Source of the DNA: Mongoliimonas terrestris
Lineage (GTDB): Bacteria > Pseudomonadota > Alphaproteobacteria > Rhizobiales > Pleomorphomonadaceae
Assembly: GCF_001927285.1 (NCBI RefSeq)
Contig: NZ_MSIG01000002.1
Location: forward strand, 248,001 to 312,000
Direction of reading: 5' to 3'
DNA length: 64,000 nucleotides
The position numbers and the translations under genes are program-made. The notes beneath the pieces were generated by a model. It saw only the letters and a list, made by a program, of their open reading frames with translations, had not been told where the DNA came from and did no database searches. Of the stretch, positions 17,054 through 28,291 are shown one piece after another; within the stretch, counting starts at the first letter, position 1, and every line of letters begins with the position of its first letter.

Positions 17054-17130
17054 TGGCGGGAGTGACGGGGCTCGAACCCGCGACCTCCGGCGTGACAGGC
17101 CGGCACTCTAACCGACTGAGCTACACCCCC
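17054..17130 (-). tRNA. tRNA-Asp (GTC)
   Basis: 77 bases including an encoded CCA. Acceptor arms GGGGGTG and CACTCCC pair (with one G-T), the discriminator is G, the anticodon loop reads CTGTCAC with GTC, and the T arm has TTCGAGC. The 3' 48 bases are repeated at 11630-11677, so this gene is the attachment site of the adjacent element and was restored by its right end. Confidence 0.96.
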
Positions 17131-17667
17131 GCTTGGGCTTTCGTCGAACCGTCTTGGCCGTGGCCGCGCCGTGTTCGTCGTCGGTGGCGCTGAAGTAGGG
17201 GATGCCAGGAGGGAAGTCAAGCAGCCTTTTTCAGGCGCGGACCGGAGCGCTCGCGCGCCGCCGAAAAGCGGCTGGAACGCCCGGTTCAGCCGCGCCGAGC
17301 CCCGAGGAAAATCATGGCCGCGGTCAGCCGGCTGAAGAATCGGCGGACCCGATTCCGCTTCAGTTGGAAGAGCTTCGGCCCGATCGGCGCCGAAGCCCGA
17401 GAATCGCACCTCCGCCTCTCAACACCACCGGTCACCGTCCTCGGCGCCCGGTCCCACCCGTCGCCGTCAAACGAGCGGAGCGGCTCGCCAAGCCTGCACA
17501 GCGCCCTCACACATTCAAAAAACGCGGGACCAGCCGGGCCGGCAGCGGTCGCTCCGTGGGCGTGGGGCGGCGTCCAGCGGCAGCCCGGACGCATTCGGCC
17601 TTAAACGGTCCAGCCGCGCGACGAGCGGCTCGCGATGACGATGAGGAGGGCTGCGCGTGATGGGACG
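17131..17667. other. Non-coding region between tRNA-Asp and tRNA-Val
   Basis: About 540 bases. The open frames here are low-complexity Arg/Pro/Ala translations without start signals or family resemblance on either strand. It must contain the tRNA-Asp promoter near its left end. I see no repeat or RNA gene. Confidence 0.5.
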
Positions 17668-17743
17668 TGGTGGGCGGTGACGGTCTCGAACCGCCGACAT
17701 CCTGCGTGTAAAGCAGGCGCTCTACCAACTGAGCTAACCGCCC
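17668..17743 (-). tRNA. tRNA-Val (TAC)
   Basis: 76 bases with encoded CCA. Acceptor arm GGGCGGT pairs with ACCGCCC, discriminator A; D arm TAGCTCAGTTGGTAGAGC; anticodon loop TTTACAC with TAC; T loop TTCGAGA. Canonical in all arms. Confidence 0.96.
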
Positions 17744-17874
17744 GTCCCCACGTCGGCGACGCCCCGTCCGAGGATCGAGGGCGCCCTGCCCTCGGGGTTT
17801 ACGGCGTCCACCCGCCGTTGGCAAGACCGCAGCCGGCGACCGGCGGATCGCCGCTGCGGGCCGTCCTGTAATAA

Positions 17875-18050
17875 GAGCCGCCCGGCTGCCGGATGGCTGC
17901 CGGCCTGACCCAAAAACAAGAGCGGCCCGGCTGCCGGATGGCTGCCGGCCTGACCCAAAAACAAGAGCGGCCCGGCTGCCGGATGGCTGCCGGCCAAACC
18001 CAAAAACAAGAGCGGCCCGGCTGCCGGATGGCTGCCGGGCCGTGCCCGAG
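17875..18050 (-). repeat. Four tandem 45-bp terminator-like repeats behind the HU gene
   Basis: Units begin at 17875, 17920, 17965 and 18010 with a period of exactly 45 bases and near-identity. Each unit holds a hairpin with arms GGCCCGGCTGCC and GGCTGCCGG(G)CC around GGAT. Read leftward, in the direction of the HU gene, three of the four are followed by a TTGTTTTTGG tract, so they look like three or four consecutive rho-independent terminators. The period is a multiple of three, so one frame translates as repeated peptide, but nothing suggests it is expressed. The HU-proximal hairpin (18013-18041) has the best arms. Confidence 0.88.
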
Positions 18051-18105
18051 GAACCTGGACGGCAGGGGGAGCGCCGCTGCGCCGCCCTCGCCTGCCGGAG
18101 CCGGT

Positions 18106-18381
18106 TCAGCCGTTGACGGCGTCCTTGAGGCCCTTGCCGGCGCGGAACTTCGGCTGCTTGGAAGCCGGGATCTGGATGGTTTCGCCGGTCTGCGGATTGC
18201 GACCCTCGGTGGCGGCGCGTTCGGTCACGACGAAGTTGCCGAAGCCCACGATGCGGACCTCGTCCCCGGCCTTCAGGGCGCCACTGATGACGTCGAACAC
18301 GGCATCCACGGCCTCGCCAGCCTGCGCCTTGGTGAGCGACGCCTTGTCGGCGACCTGCGAGACCAGATCGTTCTTGTTCAT
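18106..18381 (-). CDS. hup: DNA-binding protein HU
   Basis: Histone-like nucleoid protein of 91 residues that bends and compacts DNA as a dimer. It begins MNKNDLVSQVADKASLTKAQ and has the HU signature GFGNFVVTERAATEGRNPQTG (46-66) with the DNA-intercalating proline in RNPQTG, and ends PKFRAGKGLKDAV. The length is standard. It lies downstream of lon on the same strand, as in many proteobacteria, but a terminator behind lon and about 300 bases between them indicate its own promoter. Confidence 0.97.
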   Translation of the reverse strand: MNKNDLVSQVADKASLTKAQAGEAVDAVFDVISGALKAGDEVRIVGFGNFVVTERAATEGRNPQTGETIQIPASKQPKFRAGKGLKDAVNG

Positions 18382-18685
18382 GTCTTATCCCTTTTTCGAT
18401 CCGTGACGGAGGCGATCGGACGACCGCCGCCTCGGCCGGCACGTTTCCCGGATTTCCGCCCAAAAGCAAGGGGTGACCAGGGCGAAAAGCGCGGTTTTCC
18501 GGCATTCGTGTCGAAAAAGGAGCGCCGTGCGACCACCCTCCCGGCGAACCTGTGGGTGTGTTGAGGCATGCAAGTGATTTGATGGTTCGAACCGCGGATC
18601 CGGGGCCGGAGACCACAAGAAAAAAACCCCGGCGGTGGCCGCCGGGGTTTTCTGTCACGCAATTGTCGGACCTGCCAGTCGGCCG
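18382..18685 (-). promoter_or_regulatory. Region upstream of hup
   Basis: About 300 bases from the end of lon to the start of HU. The right end holds the lon terminator (18621-18653); the rest must contain the HU promoter and leader. The stretch 18540-18600 is AT-richer and is where I would look for the promoter, but no -35/-10 pair is convincing. No gene is supported. Confidence 0.4.
18621..18653 (-). terminator. Terminator of lon (bidirectional form)
   Basis: A perfect GC hairpin, arms CCCCGGC and GCCGGGG, flanked by A and T runs on both sides. Read leftward, it lies 33 bases after the lon stop and is followed by seven T residues. Confidence 0.88.
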
Positions 18686-21109
18686 TCAGTGCGCCGTCAG
18701 GGCAGCCGGATCCTCGTCAGGAAGCGGCGCGGAGGCCACCACCTTTGATTCGTCCCACACGATGGCCTCGGGCATGCGCGTCAGGGCGTTCCGCAGCACC
18801 TCGTCCATGCGCGAGACCGGGATGATGTCGAGCCCGCTCTTCACGTTGTCCGGGATGTCCGCCAGATCCTTGGCGTTCTCCTGCGGGATCATCACGGTCT
18901 TGATGCCGCCGCGGTGCGCCGCGAGCAGCTTTTCCTTCAGGCCGCCGATCGGCAGCACCCGGCCGCGGAGCGTGATCTCGCCCGTCATCGCCACGTCGTG
19001 ACGCACCGGAATGCCCGTCATCACCGAAACGATGGAGGTCACCATGGCGATGCCAGCGGACGGACCGTCCTTCGGCGTCGCGCCTTCCGGCACGTGCACG
19101 TGGATGTCGCGCTTGTCGAACAGCGGCGGCTCGATGCCGAAGTCGATCGCCCGGGAGCGGACATAGGACGCCGCCGCCGAGATGGACTCCTTCATCACGT
19201 CGCGAAGGTTGCCCGTGACCGTCATGCGACCCTTGCCGGGCAGCTGGACCGCCTCGATGGTGAGGAGTTCGCCGCCGACTTCCGTCCACGCGAGGCCGGT
19301 GACGACGCCGAGCATGGCCTCCTCCTCCGCCTCGCCGTAGCGATACCGCGGCACGCCGAGGTAGGCCTCGACCTTTTCCGGCGTCACCGTCACGGACGCG
19401 CCTTCGACCTTGTTCTTCAGAAGCTCGGTCACCGCCTTGCGGGCCAGCGTCATCATCTCCCGGTCGAGATTGCGCACGCCCGCCTCGCGGGTGTAGCGCT
19501 GGATCACCATACGGATCGCCTCTTCGGTGATCTCGTACTCGCCCTTGCGCAGACCGTGGTCGGCGATCGCCTTCGGCAGGAGATGGCGCTTGGCGATCTC
19601 CACCTTCTCGTCCTCGGTGTAGCCGGCGATGCGGATGATCTCCATCCGGTCCATCAGCGGCGCCGGGATGTTGAGCGTGTTCGCCGTGGTCACGAACATC
19701 ACGTCCGAAAGGTCGTACTCGACCTCCAGATAGTGGTCCATGAACGTGGCGTTCTGCTCCGGATCCAGCACCTCCAGCAGGGCCGACGACGGGTCGCCGC
19801 GGAAGTCCATGCCCATCTTGTCGATCTCGTCGAGCAGGAAGAGCGGGTTGGACTTCTTGGCCTTCTTCATCGACTGGATGACCTTGCCGGGCATCGAGCC
19901 GATGTAGGTGCGCCGATGGCCACGGATCTCGGCCTCGTCCCGCACGCCGCCGAGCGACATGCGCACATACTCACGGCCGGTCGCCTTTGCGATCGACTTG
20001 GCGAGCGAGGTCTTGCCGACGCCCGGAGGGCCGACGAGGCAGATGATCGGCCCCTTCAGCTTGTTGGCGCGCGACTGCACGGCCAGATACTCGATGATGC
20101 GCTCCTTGACCTTCTCTAGGCCGAAGTGGTCCTCGCCGAGGACCGCCTCCGCGTGGGCGAGGTCGTTGCGCACCTTGGAGCGCTGCTTCCACGGAATGCC
20201 CAGCAGCCAGTCCAGGTAGTTGCGCACCACCGTGGCCTCGGCCGACATGGGGCTCATCTGGCGCAGCTTCTTCAGCTCGCCGAGGGCCTTGTCGCGGGCT
20301 TCCTTGGTCAGCTTGGTCTTGTTGATACGCTCTTCCAGTTCGGCCAGCTCGTCGCGGCCTTCCTCGCCGTCGCCGAGCTCCTTCTGGATCGCCTTCATCT
20401 GCTCGTTGAGGTAGTACTCGCGCTGGGTCTTCTCCATCTGGCGCTTGACGCGCGAGCGGATGCGCTTTTCCACCTGCAGGACGGAGATCTCGCTCTCCAT
20501 CAGGCCGAGCACACGCTCCAGGCGCTCCGTCACCGAGGTCAGGCCCAGGATGTCCTGCTTCTCGGCGATCTTGACCGCCAGGTGCGACGCGATCGTGTCG
20601 GCGAGCTTGGAGTAGTCCTCGATCTGGCCGATGGTGCCGAGCACCTCGGGCGAGACCTTCTTGTTGAGCTTCACATAGTTGTCGAACTCGGCAACGACCG
20701 ACCGGGCCAGCGCCTCGACTTCCACGCGCTCGCCGGCGTCCTCGTCGAGGAGGTGCGCTTCGGCTTCGAAATACTCGGTCCGGTCCAGGTAGCGGGTGAT
20801 GCGCGCGCGCTTGCCGCCTTCGACCAGCACCTTCACGGTGCCGTCCGGCAGCTTCAGGAGCTGCAGCACGGTCGCAAGCGTGCCGACCTCGAAGATGGCG
20901 CCGGGCGCCGGATCGTCGTCACCGGCATTCTTCTGGGTGGCGAGCAGGATCTGCTTGTCCGCCGTCATCACCTCTTCGAGGGCGCGGATGGACTTTTCGC
21001 GGCCGACGAAGAGCGGCACGATCATGTGCGGGAACACGACGATGTCGCGGAGCGGCAGAACCGGGAAGATGTCCTTGTCGTGACCGGACGCGGTGGGGGT
21101 ATCGGCCAT
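18686..21109 (-). CDS. lon: ATP-dependent protease La (Lon)
   Basis: Cytoplasmic AAA+ serine protease that degrades misfolded and certain regulatory proteins. The order is: LON substrate-binding domain ([20 protein letters not shown], from about 16), coiled region with [23 protein letters not shown]+ module with Walker [10 protein letters not shown] around 360 and DEIDKMG, and the C-terminal protease domain with the catalytic serine in [11 protein letters not shown] around 680 and a later lysine. At 807 residues it is normal. The ATG at 21109 follows AAGGA; in-frame sequence further upstream is not coding. It lies downstream of clpX, with its own upstream region of 440 bases. Confidence 0.97.
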   Translation of the reverse strand: MADTPTASGHDKDIFPVLPLRDIVVFPHMIVPLFVGREKSIRALEEVMTADKQILLATQKNAGDDDPAPGAIFEVGTLATVLQLLKLPDGTVKVLVEGGKRARITRYLDRTEYFEAEAHLLDEDAGERVEVEALARSVVAEFDNYVKLNKKVSPEVLGTIGQIEDYSKLADTIASHLAVKIAEKQDILGLTSVTERLERVLGLMESEISVLQVEKRIRSRVKRQMEKTQREYYLNEQMKAIQKELGDGEEGRDELAELEERINKTKLTKEARDKALGELKKLRQMSPMSAEATVVRNYLDWLLGIPWKQRSKVRNDLAHAEAVLGEDHFGLEKVKERIIEYLAVQSRANKLKGPIICLVGPPGVGKTSLAKSIAKATGREYVRMSLGGVRDEAEIRGHRRTYIGSMPGKVIQSMKKAKKSNPLFLLDEIDKMGMDFRGDPSSALLEVLDPEQNATFMDHYLEVEYDLSDVMFVTTANTLNIPAPLMDRMEIIRIAGYTEDEKVEIAKRHLLPKAIADHGLRKGEYEITEEAIRMVIQRYTREAGVRNLDREMMTLARKAVTELLKNKVEGASVTVTPEKVEAYLGVPRYRYGEAEEEAMLGVVTGLAWTEVGGELLTIEAVQLPGKGRMTVTGNLRDVMKESISAAASYVRSRAIDFGIEPPLFDKRDIHVHVPEGATPKDGPSAGIAMVTSIVSVMTGIPVRHDVAMTGEITLRGRVLPIGGLKEKLLAAHRGGIKTVMIPQENAKDLADIPDNVKSGLDIIPVSRMDEVLRNALTRMPEAIVWDESKVVASAPLPDEDPAALTAH

Positions 21110-21553
21110 CGGGTAACGTCCTTTCTTGTCGGCCCGCCCAGCCGGACGCCCCAGGGAGGATGGGGAGCGGCGGCGAAGCGGCCTCATGGTCGACGCGGTG
21201 GAGCGGCCTTTGGGAGACGGGCCGAGGTCGACCGTTCCGTCGTTTTGGAAACGCGATACGTTCGTGAGGAAGAGCGGTGACCCACCCTTCCGGACAGCCG
21301 GTCCGGAACGCCCTTGGCAAGGCACGTTCCACACCGCTGATCGAGCTTCCGGCACCGCCGCGTCCACCTTCAAGTGGCGGACTGGGCAGGCATTTTCAAG
21401 TCCGCCGGCGCACCGGGCGATCACGCTTCGCGGCGCGATCCGCGCCGGTCCGGATCAGTCCACTGCGGCGCGCGCGGGGCGCCTCGAAGGCAGGCCCGCA
21501 CGGGCGGCGGCGAAGCCCCGGGCGCGACGTCCGCCCGGGACGACACGGCACCA
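21110..21553. other. Non-coding region between clpX and lon
   Basis: About 440 bases, unusually long for two genes on the same strand, and it must contain the lon promoter. A pair of CTTGAA elements is seen on the lower strand near 21370-21400, the first half of an alphaproteobacterial RpoH promoter, but I could not find a matching -10 at the right distance. No gene is supported. Confidence 0.4.
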
Positions 21554-22819
<1,266 letters not shown>

Positions 22820-23179
22820 CCAATTCGTTCCTGCTCGGTTGTCGGACGGCCTGGGGCCGCCCGGACGGGCCGGTCGCTTCCTTTGCCGCCTTGCAAGTTC
22901 GGGGCCGTTCGTCCCCACCCTTTCAAGATCGACGCCGTCCGCGCCCTTTCCCGTCGCTCCCGGTCCCCGTCGCCGATGCCGCCACGAAGCACGTTGGCCG
23001 CATGCTGATCCGACAGGGATCAAGATAGACTTAACGTACCTACCGCCGCCCGCCAGTGCCGGTGGGATCCCACCGGACCCGTAAGGCCCGTCGTCCCGGA
23101 CCCGAACCGCCGCGGGGCGATCCTGGATCCGCGACCGGCCCGAATGCGCCGCAAGGACGCACCCCGGACCGGCGACGCC
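22820..23179. other. Non-coding region between clpP and clpX
   Basis: About 360 bases containing a perfect 18-base palindrome, CCGGTGGGATCCCACCGG (23059-23076), which could form a terminator-like hairpin for clpP or be an operator; no T run follows in the leftward direction. The clpX promoter must be in this stretch. No gene is supported. Confidence 0.4.
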
Positions 23180-23815
23180 TTACTTGCCGGCGCCGGCTTC
23201 CAGCGCCGTGCGGCTCTCGATCACGTCGTCGACCAGACCGAAGCTCTTGGCCGCGAAGGCGTCCATGAAGTTGTCGCGCTCCAGCGCCTCCTCCACGGTC
23301 TTCAGGTCCTGGCCGGTGTGCTTCACGTATATCTCGTTCAGCCGCCGCTTCAGCTTCAGGATCTCCTGGGCGTGCAGCATGATGTCCGCCGCCTGCCCGC
23401 GGAAACCGCCGGAGGGCTGGTGCACCATGATGCGGCTGTTCGGCAGCGTGAAGCGCATGTCCTTCTCGCCGGCGCAGAGCAGCAGCGAGCCCATGGACGC
23501 CGCCTGCCCGATGCAGAGCGTCGACACCTTGGGGCGGATGAACTGCATCGTGTCGTAGATCGCCAACCCGGACGTCACATAGCCGCCAGGGGAATTGATG
23601 TAGAGGGCGATCTCCTTGTTCGGATTCTCCGACTCCAGGAACAGGAGCTGGGCGCACACCAGCGTGGCCACACCGTCCTCGATGCCGCCCGTGATGAAGA
23701 TGATCCGCTCCTTGAGAAGCCGCGAGAAGATGTCGTACGCGCGCTCACCGCGGTTCGTCTGTTCGACGACCATCGGGACCAGCGTGCTCATGTAGAAGTC
23801 GACGGGGTCCTTCAT
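23180..23815 (-). CDS. clpP: ATP-dependent Clp protease proteolytic subunit
   Basis: Serine protease that forms the double heptameric barrel of ClpXP/ClpAP. The catalytic triad is visible: Ser107 in GQAASMGS, His132 in MVHQPSGG and Asp181 in [16 protein letters not shown] (70-78) is the typical oxyanion/axial region. The 211 residues fit the family, with a short N-terminal propeptide-like segment. Start ATG 23815. It stands between tig and clpX as in most proteobacteria, each separated by more than 300 bases here. Confidence 0.97.
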   Translation of the reverse strand: MKDPVDFYMSTLVPMVVEQTNRGERAYDIFSRLLKERIIFITGGIEDGVATLVCAQLLFLESENPNKEIALYINSPGGYVTSGLAIYDTMQFIRPKVSTLCIGQAASMGSLLLCAGEKDMRFTLPNSRIMVHQPSGGFRGQAADIMLHAQEILKLKRRLNEIYVKHTGQDLKTVEEALERDNFMDAFAAKSFGLVDDVIESRTALEAGAGK

Positions 23816-24152
23816 GCCACTCCTCGGCCATCAAAACTGCCGGCTTGGGGCCGGCCGGGCGTGCGCCCTCGGCTGCTCGGTATCGCGTTTGACGGGGATC
23901 GTTACATCCCGGCTTGCCCCTTGGCTACACCGGAGACGCTGAATTTTGCGTGCGGGTCGCTCAACAGCGTTGGCACGGTGAAGGGCGAGTGACCACGCGA
24001 AGGCCTCATATGGGCTTCGGCCGCCTGAACGCAAGTCCGTCGGCGGCGTGGCTCCCGGCGGCGGCCCCGCGCCCCGAAGGCCCGAATCGGAACCGGCCGG
24101 AACGCGAGGTTCCGGCCGGCTGGATCTCACCCGACGATGACGGTCCGCGCCA
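23816..24152. other. Non-coding region between tig and clpP
   Basis: About 340 bases. It contains the tig hairpin (24093-24119) and must hold the clpP promoter. The lower-strand open frame crossing it does not look coding. I see no other element. Confidence 0.4.
24093..24119 (-). terminator. Hairpin behind tig
   Basis: A perfect 11-base stem, CCGGCCGGAAC / GTTCCGGCCGG with a five-base loop, starting 33 bases after the tig stop. The following leftward sequence has only a short T cluster, so termination may be weak or factor-assisted. Confidence 0.55.
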
Positions 24153-25508
24153 TCAGGCCGCGGCGGTCTCGTCCTCGTCTTCCTTGAAGAGCTCGTCCTT
24201 GGTGACGGTCTTGTCCTCGACCTTCACCTGGCCGAGCAGGTGGTCGACCACCTTCTCCTCGAACACTGGCGCCTGCAGCGAGGCCAGCGCCTGCGGGTCC
24301 TTGCGGTAGTATTCCAGAACCTCGCGCTCCTGGCCGGGGAACTGGCGGGCGCGCTCGATCAGGGCGCGCTGCAGCTCCGGCTCGGTCACCTGGATCTTGT
24401 TCTCCTCGCCGATCTTGGAGAGGACGAGACCGAGGCGGACCCGGCGTTCGGCGATCTTGGTGTATTCCTCGCGCGCCTTCTCCTCCGTGCTGCCCTCGTC
24501 CTCGAAGGTCTTGCCGGAGCGCTCCAGTTCCGCGGTCACCTGCCGCCAGATGATCTCGAACTCCTGGCCGACGAGGGTCGGCGGCAGGTCGAAGCTGTAC
24601 TGCTTGTCGAGCTGGTCGAGCAGCTGGCGCTTCACCTTCTGGCGGGTCTGGGCGCCGTACTGGCTTTCCACCTGCCCCTTGATGGCCGCCTTGACGGCGT
24701 CCAGGCTGTCCAGGCCGAGGGTCTTCGCCCACTCGTCGTCGAGCTTGACCGCACCCGGCGCGGCGACCTCGAACAGTTCGATGTCGAAGGTGGCGGCCTT
24801 GCCGGCGAGGTGGGGCGCCGGGTATTCGGTCGGGAAGGTCACCTCGATGACCTTCTTGTCGCCGACCTTCATGCCGACGAGCTGCTCCTCGAAACCCGGG
24901 ATGAAGCGCTTCTGGCCGATGAACAGATAGGCCTTCTCGTCGGCGCCGCCCTCGAAGGGCTCGCCGTCGACCTTGCCGAGGTAGGAGATGGTCACCCGGT
25001 CGCCTTCGGCGGCCTCGGCACCCTCTTCCTTCGGCTCGTAGGAGCGCGAGCCCTCGGCGATCTGGGCGATGCGCTCGTCGATCTCCTCGTCGGTCACATC
25101 GACCACCGGGCGCTCGATCGAGACGCCGTCCACCGGCTGCACCTCGAAGGACGGAATCACCTCGTAGGAGAGCGTGAAGGCGAGGTCGGCGGCGCCGTCC
25201 AGCACCTTCTCGGCCTCGGCGTCCGCGAGGTCCACCTTCGGCTGCACGGCCGACTTCTCGTTGCGCTCCTCGACCGCCTTGCTCGTCGATTCACCGATCA
25301 CGGTGTTGACGATCTCGGCCATGGCGGACTTGCCGTACATCTTCTTCAGATGCGCCATCGGCACCTTGCCCGGCCGGAAGCCGCGGATCTGGACGCGGCC
25401 CTTCAGGTCGTTCAGGTATGTGTCGAGGCGGCTGGCGAGTTCCGTCGCCGGAACGACGATCTTGAGCTCGCGCTTGAGCCCGTCGGTGGCGGTTTCGTGC
25501 ACCTGCAT
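24153..25508 (-). CDS. tig: Trigger factor
   Basis: Ribosome-bound chaperone and peptidyl-prolyl isomerase that meets nascent chains at the exit tunnel. The N-terminal domain contains the ribosome-binding signature GFRPGKVPMAHLKKMYGKS (about 43-61); the FKBP-like domain follows (GDRVTISYLGKVDGEPFEGG at about 170-190); the long helical C-terminal arm ends in an acidic tail (EDEDETAAA). At 451 residues it has the usual size. Start ATG 25508. It precedes clpP on the same strand. Confidence 0.96.
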   Translation of the reverse strand: MQVHETATDGLKRELKIVVPATELASRLDTYLNDLKGRVQIRGFRPGKVPMAHLKKMYGKSAMAEIVNTVIGESTSKAVEERNEKSAVQPKVDLADAEAEKVLDGAADLAFTLSYEVIPSFEVQPVDGVSIERPVVDVTDEEIDERIAQIAEGSRSYEPKEEGAEAAEGDRVTISYLGKVDGEPFEGGADEKAYLFIGQKRFIPGFEEQLVGMKVGDKKVIEVTFPTEYPAPHLAGKAATFDIELFEVAAPGAVKLDDEWAKTLGLDSLDAVKAAIKGQVESQYGAQTRQKVKRQLLDQLDKQYSFDLPPTLVGQEFEIIWRQVTAELERSGKTFEDEGSTEEKAREEYTKIAERRVRLGLVLSKIGEENKIQVTEPELQRALIERARQFPGQEREVLEYYRKDPQALASLQAPVFEEKVVDHLLGQVKVEDKTVTKDELFKEDEDETAAA

Positions 25509-25765
25509 GGGTCGGTCTTTCGTCCCTGTCCTTCGAATCGATCTGTCCCGAGGCCCATCGGCCCATCGGGAAAGGCCGCGTCGAGCATCGTCCTCACTGC
25601 CTCGGCGCCCGCTCGGCCACCCGCGGTCGGCATCTCGGCCGGCGTGGGAAACACGGGTCTGGCCCTGGCGCGGCGCGATGGCTCGGCGGGTCGGTCGCGA
25701 TCCGGCACCGGATCACGAGGGCCATGGGTTCCCGAGGGAATCCGGCCCGACCCTCTCGGTCGGCC

Positions 25766-25850
25766 TGGTGCGGGCGGAGGGACTTGAACCCCCACGGCTT
25801 TCGCCAACGGAACCTAAATCCGTCGTGTCTACCAGTTCCACCACGCCCGC
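25766..25850 (-). tRNA. tRNA-Leu (TAG)
   Basis: 85 bases with encoded CCA. Acceptor arms GCGGGCG / CGCCCGC pair; there is a class-II long variable arm (TTGGCGAAAGCCGT region); the anticodon loop reads ATTTAGG with TAG; T loop TTCAAGT. Canonical for leucine. Confidence 0.95.
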
Positions 25851-25976
25851 CCGACAAAGAGCACGCTCGCTTCGCTGCCGGGGCCCGAGGCGGCGTCTCT
25901 ATATCATCGCCCTTCCCGGGGAGAAAGCGAAAAGGCGGCTCTGTTTTGGCCAGGGGTGCCGCGGTCCGGACCGCCG

Positions 25977-27539
25977 TCACGGCGCCCGGCGCCATGCCGC
26001 TTGACCGTCCGCGTCCGGCAGACCGGCGGCGAGCGCCGGGCGAAGCGCCTCCACCAGATCGTCCGCGATGGCGCCCGGGCCGGCGTGGGTGCCGGCCTCG
26101 CCGTGCAGCCACACGCCCATCGCCGTCGCCTCGAACGGCGGAACCCCGCGGGCCAGGAAGCCCGCAATGATGCCGGCGAGCACGTCGCCGGACCCGGCGG
26201 TCGCCAGGTGCGGCGGCGCGTTCTCGTTGATGAGCGCCCGCCCGTCCGGGGCGGCGATCACCGTGTCCGGCCCTTTGAGCACCACGATCGCGCCGCTTTC
26301 CGCCGCCGCCATGCGGGCCCGTTCCAGCTTGGAACCGACGGCGTCCGGGAAGAGGCGGGCGAACTCGCCCTCGTGCGGCGTCAGCACGGCCATCGTCCCG
26401 CGCGCCCTCAGCGCCCGGAAGGCCGTCTGTCGGCCGCGGGCCATCAGCGTCAGCGCGTCCGCGTCGAGCACGAGGCCGACCGGCAGGCCGATCGCCCGGC
26501 GCACCAGCGCGGCCTCGTCCCCCGAAACGCCGAGCCCCGGGCCGATCACCACAGCCCTGAGGCGCGGTTCGTCGAAGAGCGCGGCGACGGCGCCCTCGTC
26601 GTCCGCTGGCTTCACCACGAAAGCCGCCCGGTAGGCCGCAACCACCGGGACGGCGGCCGTCGGTGCCGCCACGGTCACGATGCCGGCGCCGGCCCTTAGC
26701 GCCGCGGAAGCCGCCAGCCGCGCCGCGCCGCTCGCCTCGACGGGACCGGAGACCACCAGGGCCGCCCCGCGCGTGTATTTGTGGAGACCCGCCTCGGCGG
26801 CGGGCCAGAGCGAACGCCAGACGTCCGGCCCGTTGGCGGCAGCGCGCGGCGCGATGCGCTCCAGCACCTGGTCCGGGATGCCGATGTCGGCGACCCGCAC
26901 GAGACCGGCGTGCGCCCGCCCCGGCATCAGCACGTGCCCCGGCTTGCGGCGGAAAAAGGTGATCGACCGGTCCGCCTTGATGGCGGTGCCGAGCACGGCG
27001 CCCGTCGCCCCGTCGATCCCGCTCGGCAGGTCCACCGCCACCACCTTGGCGCCGGCGCGGCGGGCATCGTTGATGGCCGCCACCAGGGCGGCGGCGGCGC
27101 CGTCGAGGGGCCGGGCGAGGCCGGCGCCGAAGAGGGCGTCGACGATCACCACGGCGTCGCGGACGAGATCCGGCTCGGCCGGCTCGAGCGGGCCCTTCCA
27201 GCGGCCGACCGCCCAGGCCGCGTCGCCCTTGAGGGCGGCCCGCTCGCCGAGCAGGCCGCACCGGACCACGAACCCGCGCTGCGCCAGCACGCGGGCGACC
27301 ACGAATCCGTCGCCGCCGTTGTTGCCCGGGCCGCAGGCGATGGCGACCCGCGTGCCCTGCGGGTGGCGGGCCGCGATGTCGTCGGCCACCGCGTAGCCGG
27401 CGTTCTCCATCAGTGTCGTGCCCGGCACGCCCCCCGCGATGGCGAGGCGGTCGGCCTCTCCCATCTCGGCAGGGGTCAGAAGGAGCGCGCGCAGGGCGTC
27501 GCCTTCGGCAAAGGGTGGGGCGGCGGGGTGTTCGGTCAT
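25977..27539 (-). CDS. nnr: Bifunctional NAD(P)H-hydrate repair enzyme (epimerase and ADP/ATP-dependent dehydratase)
   Basis: Repairs damaged NADHX and NADPHX. The N-terminal YjeF_N domain (about 20-225) has GPGNNGGDGFVVAR, the phosphate-binding motif of the epimerase; the C-terminal carbohydrate-kinase-like domain (about 240-510) has LTPHEGEFARL and the catalytic-site TAGSGDVLAGIIAGFLA. At 520 residues it matches the fused bacterial form. I chose the ATG at 27539 (MTEHPAAPP); in-frame ATGs at 27590 and 27662 exist but the added sequence is not conserved-looking. It stands alone, downstream of nothing on this strand, divergent from glnB. Confidence 0.93.
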   Translation of the reverse strand: MTEHPAAPPFAEGDALRALLLTPAEMGEADRLAIAGGVPGTTLMENAGYAVADDIAARHPQGTRVAIACGPGNNGGDGFVVARVLAQRGFVVRCGLLGERAALKGDAAWAVGRWKGPLEPAEPDLVRDAVVIVDALFGAGLARPLDGAAAALVAAINDARRAGAKVVAVDLPSGIDGATGAVLGTAIKADRSITFFRRKPGHVLMPGRAHAGLVRVADIGIPDQVLERIAPRAAANGPDVWRSLWPAAEAGLHKYTRGAALVVSGPVEASGAARLAASAALRAGAGIVTVAAPTAAVPVVAAYRAAFVVKPADDEGAVAALFDEPRLRAVVIGPGLGVSGDEAALVRRAIGLPVGLVLDADALTLMARGRQTAFRALRARGTMAVLTPHEGEFARLFPDAVGSKLERARMAAAESGAIVVLKGPDTVIAAPDGRALINENAPPHLATAGSGDVLAGIIAGFLARGVPPFEATAMGVWLHGEAGTHAGPGAIADDLVEALRPALAAGLPDADGQAAWRRAP

Positions 27540-28202
<663 letters not shown>

Positions 28203-28291
28203 TCGTCGTCCGGTTTCCCGCCGCAACCCAAGTTCCGCCCGCCCCCTGGGGCGCGGGCCTGAAAACTTAAGAACACTGAAAGGAAGGGCTC

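Larger units (their letters stand above)
11630..17101. mobile_element. Integrated element in tRNA-Asp (about 5.4 kb)
   Basis: Bounded by 48-bp direct repeats and carrying a tyrosine integrase directly beside the tRNA. Inside are, in order, a low-GC acyltransferase, a DUF5131 (phage Gp37/Gp68-like) gene, a DUF4326 gene, an unknown gene, an excisionase-like gene and the integrase; the last five overlap by a few bases each and look like one operon. There are no structural phage genes, no replication or conjugation genes, so it is a small island or satellite-like remnant. The octamer GTTCAGAC or its complement occurs at 11706, 11751 and 16988, close inside both ends, and may be an arm-type integrase site. 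Confidence 0.88.

Noticed and set aside
17734..18009. Lower-strand open frame with repeated LFLGQAGSHPAAGPL peptide
   Set aside because: It arises only because the 45-bp terminator repeat is a multiple of three; no start signal and no plausible gene context.
17875..18050. Regular 45-bp repeats that might suggest a CRISPR array
   Set aside because: The units are directly adjacent without unique spacers, each has the form of a terminator hairpin with a T tract, and no cas genes are present.
21370..21400. RpoH-type heat-shock promoter before lon
   Set aside because: CTTGAA elements are present but no matching -10 sequence occurs at 17-18 bases, so the call cannot be supported.
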